From contig JALSPK010000020.1 of NCBI GenBank assembly GCA_026986005.1, positions 1 through 60,309 on the forward strand: 60,309 nt of DNA, written 5' to 3'. The position numbers and the translations under genes were made by a program. The DNA comes from Saprospiraceae bacterium (GTDB lineage: Bacteria; Bacteroidota; Bacteroidia; Chitinophagales; Saprospiraceae). The notes under the pieces are model-generated. The model worked only from the letters and a program-made list of their open reading frames with translations, did no database searches and had not been told where the DNA came from. Positions within the stretch are counted from its first letter, which is position 1, and each line of letters begins with the position of its first letter. Shown piece by piece: positions 36,688 to 44,662 of the stretch.

Positions 36688-37755
36688 ATGAAAAAAACAT
36701 TTATTATCCTAATATTTATGCTTTTAAGTTTAACATTTATAAAAGCTCAAAATATAGATATCCCTGAGACTCAAAATCCGGTAATTATAAAAATAACAGC
36801 AACGTGGTGTCCTAATTGCGGTTCGTGGGGATGGACTTTTTTTCATGATTTGATAGAAGACAATGAAAGTAAGTCAACAATATTTGCAGCACATCCAAGT
36901 GGCAATTATAAAAACACAACTGCCGTAGATTTAGTGAATAATTTTAATACGGTAGGTCAACCAAGGTTTCTTTTTAATGGTGAAGATCAATTTGTAGGAT
37001 CAAATAGTACCGGGTCAAAAAGGTCTTCTTTTAGCACTAAAGTAAATGACTTTTCTAAACTATCGCCTAGTGTACAGACAGGTATTGAAGCAACATATAA
37101 TGGCAGTACCATGCATGTAAATTATGAAACTAAATTTTTCACTTCCACTTCAGGAGAGTATTATCTAAGTATTTATTTGATAGAAAAAGAAGTCATAGGG
37201 TATCAAGCTGCTCAAGGCAACAACGCTAAGCATAAAAAAATATTAAGAGAGGAACTTACAAATCATTCCTTTGGTAATTTAATTACATCCGGTTCTATTG
37301 CTAGCGGAATCACTTTTGGAGGAAAAGTAGATTTTGATATAAGTAAGTACGATCCCAAAAATTTGGAAATTGTCTCTGTAATATGGAAAAAAGAAGGAGA
37401 CACATATAAGATTATAAATTCAAATATAGATAAAGAGGTATCCTTAAATAGTACAAGCAGCACAAAAATCCAAAAGAAGCAACCGGTTCTAGGGTTTAAC
37501 GTTTTCCCAACTATTGTACAAGACCGGGCAACAATTGAACTAGAATTGTCCGAAAATGCACAAAATTCTTTTTTAACACTTTACAATTATGATGGAAAAG
37601 TATTAAGAAAAACAAATTTAGATCAATTAAAAAGGGGAAATAATCGTATAACGTTTCAAGTTCCTTCAAATATATCTAATGGTTTTTATTATTTGAGAAT
37701 AAGTACTCAAAAAGGAAAGAGTTTTACAAAAAAAATAATAATAAGTAAAAAATAA
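36688..37755 (+). CDS. Secreted thioredoxin-like protein with T9SS type A domain
   Basis: 355 residues with a signal peptide (residues 1-20). A thioredoxin-like fold starts at about 30 with the redox motif TATWCPNCGSW (CPNC). A beta-rich middle domain follows, and the last 80 residues are a T9SS type A sorting domain (FNVFPTIVQDRATIELEL ... NGFYYLRISTQKGKSFTKKIIISKK). It resembles Omp28-like proteins of Bacteroidota. The disulfide-active motif outside the cell suggests extracellular redox or folding activity, but the substrate is unknown. Confidence 0.85.
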   Translation: MKKTFIILIFMLLSLTFIKAQNIDIPETQNPVIIKITATWCPNCGSWGWTFFHDLIEDNESKSTIFAAHPSGNYKNTTAVDLVNNFNTVGQPRFLFNGEDQFVGSNSTGSKRSSFSTKVNDFSKLSPSVQTGIEATYNGSTMHVNYETKFFTSTSGEYYLSIYLIEKEVIGYQAAQGNNAKHKKILREELTNHSFGNLITSGSIASGITFGGKVDFDISKYDPKNLEIVSVIWKKEGDTYKIINSNIDKEVSLNSTSSTKIQKKQPVLGFNVFPTIVQDRATIELELSENAQNSFLTLYNYDGKVLRKTNLDQLKRGNNRITFQVPSNISNGFYYLRISTQKGKSFTKKIIISKK

Positions 37756-37790
37756 ATAAACGGTATTGATTATTGTTTTATCTTTACTAT

Positions 37791-39005
37791 ATGAATATAG
37801 CAATAATAGGTGGTGGCGCTGCCGGTTTTTTTTCAGCACTTAATGTTAAGCATAATTTTTCCGGTTATGAAGTTACTATTTTCGAAAAATCAAATAAAGT
37901 TTTATCAAAATTAAAAATATCCGGAGGTGGTAGATGTAATGTCACCAATGGATGTTCTATTTCTGACTTAGCTAAGGCTTACCCTAGGGGTGAGAAGCAA
38001 TTAAAAAAAGCATTCAAAATATTTAGCAATAAAGATACGATGCAATGGTTTGAGAAAAGAGATGTGCCATTGGTTATTCAGGCTGACAATTGTGTTTTTC
38101 CTAAATCCCAAGATTCCGGTTCTATAATCGCTTGCTTCACTAGTGAAATGCATCGTTTGGGAGTCAAGCTACTCCTTAATAGCAAGGTCAATTCCATTTT
38201 AAAAAAGGGTGATAAAATCGGATTAAAACTCAACGAAGAAAATGATATTCGTCTATTTGACAAAGTAATAGTTACAACAGGAGGTTCACCCAAAAGAAAA
38301 GGATTGACTTGGCTTGAAGAGATAGGACATAAAATCGAACAGCCTGTACCTTCTCTATTTACATTTAATATGCCTCAGGAAGATATTCGGAATCTAATGG
38401 GAATAGTAGTTGAGAATGCGATTATATCCTTTCAGGGATCAAAGTTGAAAGGTGATGGGCCTTTGCTTATTACACATTGGGGAATGAGTGGTCCGGCAGT
38501 ATTAAAACTGTCTTCATACGGAGCAAGAATAATGAATGAAAAAAATTATGAATTTAAAATAAATGTAAACTGGATTGGAATAAAAAACCAAACAGAAGTC
38601 TCCAATGAATTGTACAGGATTGCCTTAAAGAATCCAAAAAAACAAATTTCAAATTTAAGACCATTTGATTTGCCCATAAGGTTATGGTTATTCCTTTTAA
38701 ATAAAAAAGGTATATCAACAGAAAAAAAATGGGGAGAATTGGGGAAAAAAGGTACAAATAAACTCACAACATTTTTAACAAATGATGAATATGCTGTCAA
38801 GGGAAAGACCACTTTCAGAGAAGAATTTGTAACCTGCGGTGGTGTAAGCCTAGAGTCTGTTAACTTTAACACAATGCAGAGCAAGGTATTTCCAAATCTA
38901 TATTTTGCAGGAGAAGTATTGGATATAGATGGTATCACCGGTGGATACAATTTTCAAGCTGCTTGGACGACAGGATTTATAGCAGCAAAGCTTTTACCTA
39001 ATTGA
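37791..39005 (+). CDS. HI0933/YhiN-family flavoprotein
   Basis: 404 residues from the ATG at 37791; the upstream TTG adds six residues ahead of the dinucleotide motif and is unlikely. Residues 1-30 form the FAD Rossmann motif (IAIIGGGAAGFFSA). The family signature LKISGGGRCNVTNG is near residue 50, and the C-terminal GEVLDIDGITGGYNFQAAW closes the FAD site. The family lacks a settled physiological reaction. A TATCTTTA-like box directly before the ATG hints at a very short leader. Confidence 0.88.
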   Translation: MNIAIIGGGAAGFFSALNVKHNFSGYEVTIFEKSNKVLSKLKISGGGRCNVTNGCSISDLAKAYPRGEKQLKKAFKIFSNKDTMQWFEKRDVPLVIQADNCVFPKSQDSGSIIACFTSEMHRLGVKLLLNSKVNSILKKGDKIGLKLNEENDIRLFDKVIVTTGGSPKRKGLTWLEEIGHKIEQPVPSLFTFNMPQEDIRNLMGIVVENAIISFQGSKLKGDGPLLITHWGMSGPAVLKLSSYGARIMNEKNYEFKINVNWIGIKNQTEVSNELYRIALKNPKKQISNLRPFDLPIRLWLFLLNKKGISTEKKWGELGKKGTNKLTTFLTNDEYAVKGKTTFREEFVTCGGVSLESVNFNTMQSKVFPNLYFAGEVLDIDGITGGYNFQAAWTTGFIAAKLLPN

Positions 39006-39105
39006 CATCAAAACCTCCAATTTTTTATTCTCCAAAATCAATTTCAAATTTTGGTGTCAGTTTCTAGTAGATTGTTTAGATTATTATTAATTTTGTCAAA
39101 AAACT

Positions 39106-40266
39106 ATGATAAATAATTATGAATTGTACAATCCTACAAAACTAATCTTCGGAGAAGACAGAATTAAAGATATTACTCAATATTTGCCACGAGAATCAAA
39201 AATACTTTTTGTTTATGGACAAGGTAGTATTAAACACAATGGAATATACCAAAAAGTAATAGATTTACTAAAAGGATATGATTATGTAGAGTTCGGAGGT
39301 ATAGAACCAAACCCAAAATATGAAAATTTAATGGAAGCTGTAAAACTGGGCAGAGAGTATAAAATTGAGTTTATTTTTGCAGTTGGAGGTGGTTCTGTAG
39401 TCGATGGTGCAAAATTCATATCAGCAGCAATCCCTTTTGATGAAGATCCATGGAAATTGGTATCAGATAAACTTGATTTTAATGAGTCAATTCCACTAGG
39501 CACTATTTTAACGTTACCTGCCACAGGGTCTGAAATGAATAAAGGGGCAGTAATCAGTAACAAAAGCAAGGGAGACAAACTTGCATTAATCTCAGAAAAA
39601 CTATTTCCCAAATTCTCTATTCTTGATGTTTCAGTATTGAGCTCATTGCCTAAAAGACAAATCGCAAATGGGATAATAGATGCTTTTGTTCACACCACCG
39701 AACAATATATAACCTATCCTATCAATGCAAAATTACAAGATAGATTTGCTGAGAGTATTCTTATCACATTAATTGAAGAAGGACCTCAATTCTATAACAA
39801 TGTCGAAAATAAAGAAGTAGGAGCAAACATAATGTTTAGTGCGACGATGGCTCTAAATGGCGTCATAGGTGCGGGAGTACCGACAGATTGGTCTATTCAT
39901 ATGATTGGACATGAACTTACTGCCCTTTACAACATTGACCATGCAAGATCTTTAGCGATTATCTTACCTGTTTTATACCGAATTAAAATTGAGGAAAAGC
40001 TAAGCAAACTGGTTCAATACGCCGAAATAGTATGGCAAATAACAGAAGGGAATGACAAAGAAAAGGCAATAAAAGCAATATACTTAACGGAAAAATTCTT
40101 TCAGTCTCTTGGTGTTCCAACAAAACTAAGTGATTATGACGTAGATTTGGAATATACGATAAAGGTAATCAAGGAAAAATTCGCATATAGGAACATGCTA
40201 AATTTTGGAGAAAACGGAATTATTTCAATTAATGATATTGATCCAATATTAAGAGGAGCATATTAA
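39106..40266 (+). CDS. Iron-containing alcohol dehydrogenase (YqhD/BdhA-like)
   Basis: 386 residues, the usual length of group III alcohol dehydrogenases. N-terminal NAD(P)-binding half with the phosphate-binding loop GGGSVVDGAKFIS, and a metal-binding half with His residues in DAFVHTTEQY and IHMIGHELTALYNIDHARSLA. Family members reduce aldehydes such as butanal, probably in fermentation or aldehyde detoxification; the cofactor preference cannot be read. A TAATTTTG box at 39088-39095 may be its promoter. Confidence 0.92.
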   Translation: MINNYELYNPTKLIFGEDRIKDITQYLPRESKILFVYGQGSIKHNGIYQKVIDLLKGYDYVEFGGIEPNPKYENLMEAVKLGREYKIEFIFAVGGGSVVDGAKFISAAIPFDEDPWKLVSDKLDFNESIPLGTILTLPATGSEMNKGAVISNKSKGDKLALISEKLFPKFSILDVSVLSSLPKRQIANGIIDAFVHTTEQYITYPINAKLQDRFAESILITLIEEGPQFYNNVENKEVGANIMFSATMALNGVIGAGVPTDWSIHMIGHELTALYNIDHARSLAIILPVLYRIKIEEKLSKLVQYAEIVWQITEGNDKEKAIKAIYLTEKFFQSLGVPTKLSDYDVDLEYTIKVIKEKFAYRNMLNFGENGIISINDIDPILRGAY

Positions 40267-40279
40267 TCAATTATCTTTC

Positions 40280-40302
40280 TGAATAGTGTCTGTCTATAAA
40301 AT
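40280..40302. repeat. Fragment of the inverted-repeat element (left end only, copy E)
   Basis: TGAATA followed by GTGTCTGTCTATAAAA reproduces the left flank (one mismatch) and first 14 bases of the element end. No matching right end or second flank was found before 40339. It lies 14 bases after the alcohol dehydrogenase stop. Confidence 0.55.
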
Positions 40303-40338
40303 ACAGCAATTTCCAAATTGATTCTTTATACTATCTTT

Positions 40339-41268
40339 TTATTTCATCGGAACAATAACATCAACAACTTTACAGGCATAGCCTCCCCAAATACCGATAC
40401 CACCTTCGATATTGTCTTTGGCTCTGATATAAGAGGTAAATGGTCCTTGATTATTGCTAAACTGGAATGATTCCCAAAATCCGTAATGTGCCTTATCCAA
40501 AGCACAAAGTTTGAATTGTAAAGTATCACCCCTCAAGTAAGTGAATCCAATATCTCTGTTAAAATCAGAGGAGCGCGGATCAACAGGTTTACGAAATGGT
40601 AAATCAATAGTCTTTCCATCAACAATCATATCGTCAAACAAAGAATTATAACTATAAACTTTTTTAAAATTTTCTATCACGAAATATCTATAAAAATCGC
40701 TTTCATCTTTAGGATCGCTAAAGCGAACCCACATCATGGCAGCACTATCTATGGGATCTCCCGGAGGCTCTTTGAAATACAACGAATCCAGCATTACATT
40801 TTTGGGAATAGTGGTTGTACTTTCTATTATATTTCCTTCGTGCTCTATATGCAGCTTATACTCCCTTTCTTCCGCAATATTCAATTTATTGTCCAAATCT
40901 AAATAGGCACAAAACTTTGAATTAAAAATTTTATTCCCTAATACACCATACAGTTTTAACAATAAGGGAAAACTGAGATCTTTTGCACAGACATAAGATA
41001 ATTCAACATTATTCTGACCATCAAAAACAAATACATCCGCATCATCGATATACAGATTTTCAACCAATGCAGAATCCAATGTCGAAAAGTATGAAGTACT
41101 TTTGCTCAAAATAACAAAAGTTGGAATACCTAGCCTTGAAGCTTCCAAGTGCCCTTCCACTACATATTCTTGTTTTGCCTTAACATCAGAAGGAGCAAAT
41201 TCTTCCTCACAAGAATAAAAGCTAAAGCCAAGAAACAAAATAAATATTATAAATATATAATTTTTCAT
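40339..41268 (-). CDS. DUF4249 lipoprotein
   Basis: 309 residues from the ATG at 41268; an upstream TTG adds three residues only. The lipoprotein signal IFIIFILFLGFSFYSCEEEF places the lipid cysteine near residue 20. The beta-rich body (VVEGHLEASRLGIPTFVILSKS ... ADVFVFDGQNNVEL) matches DUF4249, a family nearly always encoded next to a TonB-dependent receptor, as here. It probably acts as the receptor's surface or periplasmic partner. It starts 11 bases after the receptor stop. Confidence 0.87.
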   Translation of the reverse strand: MKNYIFIIFILFLGFSFYSCEEEFAPSDVKAKQEYVVEGHLEASRLGIPTFVILSKSTSYFSTLDSALVENLYIDDADVFVFDGQNNVELSYVCAKDLSFPLLLKLYGVLGNKIFNSKFCAYLDLDNKLNIAEEREYKLHIEHEGNIIESTTTIPKNVMLDSLYFKEPPGDPIDSAAMMWVRFSDPKDESDFYRYFVIENFKKVYSYNSLFDDMIVDGKTIDLPFRKPVDPRSSDFNRDIGFTYLRGDTLQFKLCALDKAHYGFWESFQFSNNQGPFTSYIRAKDNIEGGIGIWGGYACKVVDVIVPMK

Positions 41269-41278
41269 GATTATCAAA

Positions 41279-43618
41279 TTATTTATTATTCCAACTAAAA
41301 TTGTAACTAATAGAAGGGATTATGGGAAATATTGTAATCTTCGATGCTGAAACCTTTGATTTTCCAGCATCTTTGTCTATTTCAGTATCGTAATTAATAA
41401 AAGTTGGATTTTTCCTGTTGTAAGCATTGTAAACGCCAAAAGTCCAACTGGAATTCCAATTTTTCCTCTTCTTTGATTTATACACCAGTGATAGGTCAAG
41501 CCTATGATAAGCAGGTAAACTTGCACTATTTCTACTTCCGTACTCCAAATTAAACCTCCCATCAAGAATATAAATATCACTTACCGGAGTATAACGTCTA
41601 CCGCTTCCATAAACAAAGACAGCACTTGCATTCCACCTTGTAGATATCTGATAATTTAATACTAAAGACAAATCATGTGGCTTGTCGTAAGTAGTACCAA
41701 ACCATTCATTATCATTTATAAGATCAAATTTCCTTTCTGTCTTAGAAATAGTATAACCAATCCATCCGGTAAATTTACCTGAAGACTTTTTCAAAAATAG
41801 TTCAAGTCCAAAAGCACGTCCTTTACCAAAGACAAATTTATTCTCAATATCATCATCAATTCCACCTACATAATCTTCCCTAAATTCAATTTGGTTTTTC
41901 ATCTCCTTATAATATGCTTCAATAGAAGTCTCGTACGAATCATCAAAAAAGTTTTTAAAGAACCCCAAGCTGTATTGTATCCCTCGTTCAGGTTTCACAT
42001 ATTCTGTACTGGAAACCCAAATATCACTAGGGATACTTCCAGATGAATTTGAGACTAAATGCAAATACTGAGTAGTAAAACTAATACTAGCCTTTATCGA
42101 ACTATTTTTTCCGGTGATCGCTCTAAAATTAAGCCTAGGATCAAGATTAAAGTAAGTCTTCACCAATTCATTTGGTGCAAATTCTTTGGAATTGATTTTT
42201 GATTTATAATTGCCCATCTGCGAATATCCTGAAAATCTCAACCCAATATTTGTTTTCAAAATGTCCGATATCTTTAACTCATCTAGCAAATACAGGCTGG
42301 TTTCGTGAGAAAAAGTAGGACTTCCTTCATTTTCAAGATTAAATCCTTCTCCTTGTGCTGATAAAATATTAGGACTTAGTTTATGGTAAGTATAATTTGA
42401 ACCAAATTTCAACTTGTTTTTATTATTCAAAAAATAATCTAAATCAATTTTAAAATTGTAATCCCTAACTCCACTATAATTCTCAAAACTAAATTTTTCT
42501 TGGGATGCACCTAATTTAAAATTATAATCATTGTAGATCACAGATGTGTTCATAAAGAGCTTGTTGCTAAAGAGGTGATTCCATCTCAATGTTGCAGTAG
42601 AATTACCGTAGGGCATAAGTATTTCAAATGCTCTGGCTTTAAAATTCAATTTAAAAATATCCCTTCCAAAATAGCCACTTAAATAAACTCTGTCTTTATC
42701 GGAAAATTTATAATTTATCTTAGAATTAAAATCATAAAAATAATAATTTGTCCCTTCAAACTTTTTTCCTTCTAACAAAGGTTGAACCAAATCTAAAATA
42801 TACGTTCTCCTCCCTGAAACAATAAATGAACTTTTGTTTTTAATAATTGGCCCCTGAACAGTCAACTTTGATGATATAAGTCCTATTCCGGCATCTACTT
42901 TGTAATTTTTATCATTTCCGTCTTTCATTTTAATATCTACAACAGACGATAATCGCTGTCCATAGTTTGCAGGCATTCCTCCTTTTATCAGGGTAGTACT
43001 TTTAAGTGCATCCGCATTAAAAACGGAAAAGAATCCCAGCATATGCCCTGTATTGTATACAATTGCTTCATCCAAAAGAATAAGATTTTGATCAGCACCC
43101 CCTCCCCTAACATAAAACCCTGAATTACCTTCGCTGACAGAAGTAACCCCCGGTAATAGTTGAATTGATTTTAATACATCAACTTCTCCCATCAAAACAG
43201 GCATCATTTTTAGTTGTTTAATATCTAGCTTGACTGTTCCGACTTGTGTCCCTACAACATTTTTCCTAGCTTGTTGTTTCTTCGCATCAATAACGACATC
43301 TTTCAACATAACTCCCGGCAACAGCCTAATATTGATAGTAGTATCACTTTTAAGATTAACTTCTAAATCTTGATTTTGAAAACCCAAATATGAACATCTT
43401 ATATTGTAATTGCCTTCCGGCAAACTAAGAGAGTAAAACCCATAACTGTTTGATGTAGTTCCATTTTGCAAATTATTTACATCATAGACATTGGCTCCGA
43501 CCAAAGTCTCTCCACTTTCTGAATCAACAACATAACCACTAACAGTCAAATTTCTTTGAGCCAGGCTATTAATCGCACTAGTAGACAAAATCAATAAAAC
43601 TAAAAAGATATCTTTCAT
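41279..43618 (-). CDS. TonB-dependent receptor with carboxypeptidase-like N-domain
   Basis: 779 residues. Signal peptide (1-20), carboxypeptidase regulatory-like domain (LTVSGYVVDSESGETLVGANVYD, residues 24-110), plug domain (VDVLKSIQLLPGVTSVSEGNSGFYVRGGGADQNLILLDEA), then the 22-strand barrel ending FPIIPSISYNFSWNNK. With the DUF4249 lipoprotein it forms a transport pair; the substrate is unknown. The promoter at 43652-43681 is near-ideal. Confidence 0.92.
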   Translation of the reverse strand: MKDIFLVLLILSTSAINSLAQRNLTVSGYVVDSESGETLVGANVYDVNNLQNGTTSNSYGFYSLSLPEGNYNIRCSYLGFQNQDLEVNLKSDTTINIRLLPGVMLKDVVIDAKKQQARKNVVGTQVGTVKLDIKQLKMMPVLMGEVDVLKSIQLLPGVTSVSEGNSGFYVRGGGADQNLILLDEAIVYNTGHMLGFFSVFNADALKSTTLIKGGMPANYGQRLSSVVDIKMKDGNDKNYKVDAGIGLISSKLTVQGPIIKNKSSFIVSGRRTYILDLVQPLLEGKKFEGTNYYFYDFNSKINYKFSDKDRVYLSGYFGRDIFKLNFKARAFEILMPYGNSTATLRWNHLFSNKLFMNTSVIYNDYNFKLGASQEKFSFENYSGVRDYNFKIDLDYFLNNKNKLKFGSNYTYHKLSPNILSAQGEGFNLENEGSPTFSHETSLYLLDELKISDILKTNIGLRFSGYSQMGNYKSKINSKEFAPNELVKTYFNLDPRLNFRAITGKNSSIKASISFTTQYLHLVSNSSGSIPSDIWVSSTEYVKPERGIQYSLGFFKNFFDDSYETSIEAYYKEMKNQIEFREDYVGGIDDDIENKFVFGKGRAFGLELFLKKSSGKFTGWIGYTISKTERKFDLINDNEWFGTTYDKPHDLSLVLNYQISTRWNASAVFVYGSGRRYTPVSDIYILDGRFNLEYGSRNSASLPAYHRLDLSLVYKSKKRKNWNSSWTFGVYNAYNRKNPTFINYDTEIDKDAGKSKVSASKITIFPIIPSISYNFSWNNK

Positions 43619-43651
43619 TTACACTTTTTTGATACAACGTAAATTTGGAAG

Positions 43652-43681
43652 CAAAAATATGGCAAAAACTATATTTCTCAA
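43652..43681 (-). promoter_or_regulatory. Promoter of the TonB receptor-DUF4249 operon
   Basis: Minus-strand TATTTTTG (43659-43652) and TTG (43681-43679) are spaced by 19 bases. Predicted leader about 27 bases. Confidence 0.75.
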
Positions 43682-43762
43682 TAAAAACTACCTTCTTTTC
43701 GACAAATTTGTATAATAAAGAGATTAAACACTCCAATAAAAATACAGGATCTAGAAAAACTT

Positions 43763-44599
43763 CTATCTGTTAAAATATGAAACCACTGCTTTAGATATTT
43801 CGTTTGCAATCCCGTTTTGTCCCTTATCTGTTGTTAGTTTCTTTCGATCCTTAGGATTTGATAAAAAGCCTGTTTCAATAAGAATACTCGGCATTACTGC
43901 TTGTTTTAGAATAACAAATCCTGACTGTTTAACTCCTCTGTTTTTCATTGTACTTCCTCTGTGCAAAAACCCAACTAATTTGCTTGCAAGCAAAACACTT
44001 TCCTCCATATGGATATTTTGAAAAGTCGCTAAAAATATATGGGCTTCTATCGAATTAGGATCATACCAATCATAATTGTTTTGATGATCATTTTCAAGTA
44101 GTACTGAAGCATTTTCTCTAAATGCAACATCCAAATTATCTTTAGCTTCGGTCACACCTAGGGTAAAAACCTCTATGCCATTAATTTTCTTATCTTCCTT
44201 GAAAGAATTGCAATGAATAGAAATAAATAAATCAGCACCTAGAGTATTTGCAATTTCAACACGTCTGTGAAGAGGGATAAACGTATCGTTGACGCGAGTA
44301 AGAACGATATTTAGCTCAGGAAGCATTATTTCCAACTGTTTCTTCAACTTCAATGCAATTTCAAGAGTAATATTCTTTTCGTTGTACTTACCAAAAGAAG
44401 TCCCTTTATCCTTGCCTCCATGTCCGGGATCAATGACAATGGTTTTTCCTTCGGTATTGTAATCTTTTAGAATTTCTTTAAAGATTATATCATTTTTTGA
44501 TTTAGTGTCGTTAATATTACAATTTGGTGAATATACCCCGAATAGTGTTAACGAAACATTAAAAAACAGTATAATCATATTTGAGAACACAAAACGCAT
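43763..44599 (-). CDS. N-acetylmuramoyl-L-alanine amidase (AmiC-type)
   Basis: 278 residues with an N-terminal hydrophobic export segment (1-22). The amidase_3 fold has the zinc histidine His60 in VIDPGHGGKDKGT, a second metal site near SIHCNSF, and the catalytic glutamate in SILIETGFLSNPKD. It cleaves the peptide from the sugar chain of peptidoglycan during cell separation. It has an insertion around residues 140-190 typical of Bacteroidota. Divergent from the LptD-like gene with 63 bases between the starts. Confidence 0.93.
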   Translation of the reverse strand: MRFVFSNMIILFFNVSLTLFGVYSPNCNINDTKSKNDIIFKEILKDYNTEGKTIVIDPGHGGKDKGTSFGKYNEKNITLEIALKLKKQLEIMLPELNIVLTRVNDTFIPLHRRVEIANTLGADLFISIHCNSFKEDKKINGIEVFTLGVTEAKDNLDVAFRENASVLLENDHQNNYDWYDPNSIEAHIFLATFQNIHMEESVLLASKLVGFLHRGSTMKNRGVKQSGFVILKQAVMPSILIETGFLSNPKDRKKLTTDKGQNGIANEISKAVVSYFNR

Positions 44600-44607
44600 T
44601 ATCTTTG
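44600..44607 (+). promoter_or_regulatory. -7 box of the LptD-like gene
   Basis: TATCTTTG directly abuts the amidase start codon on the other strand, placing the transcript start near 44614 and the leader at about 50 bases. It supports the TTG start at 44663. Confidence 0.5.
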
Positions 44608-44662
44608 TATATATCTTTAAATAATATGCAAAGAAAACAAATTAAATTTATATATAATACTT

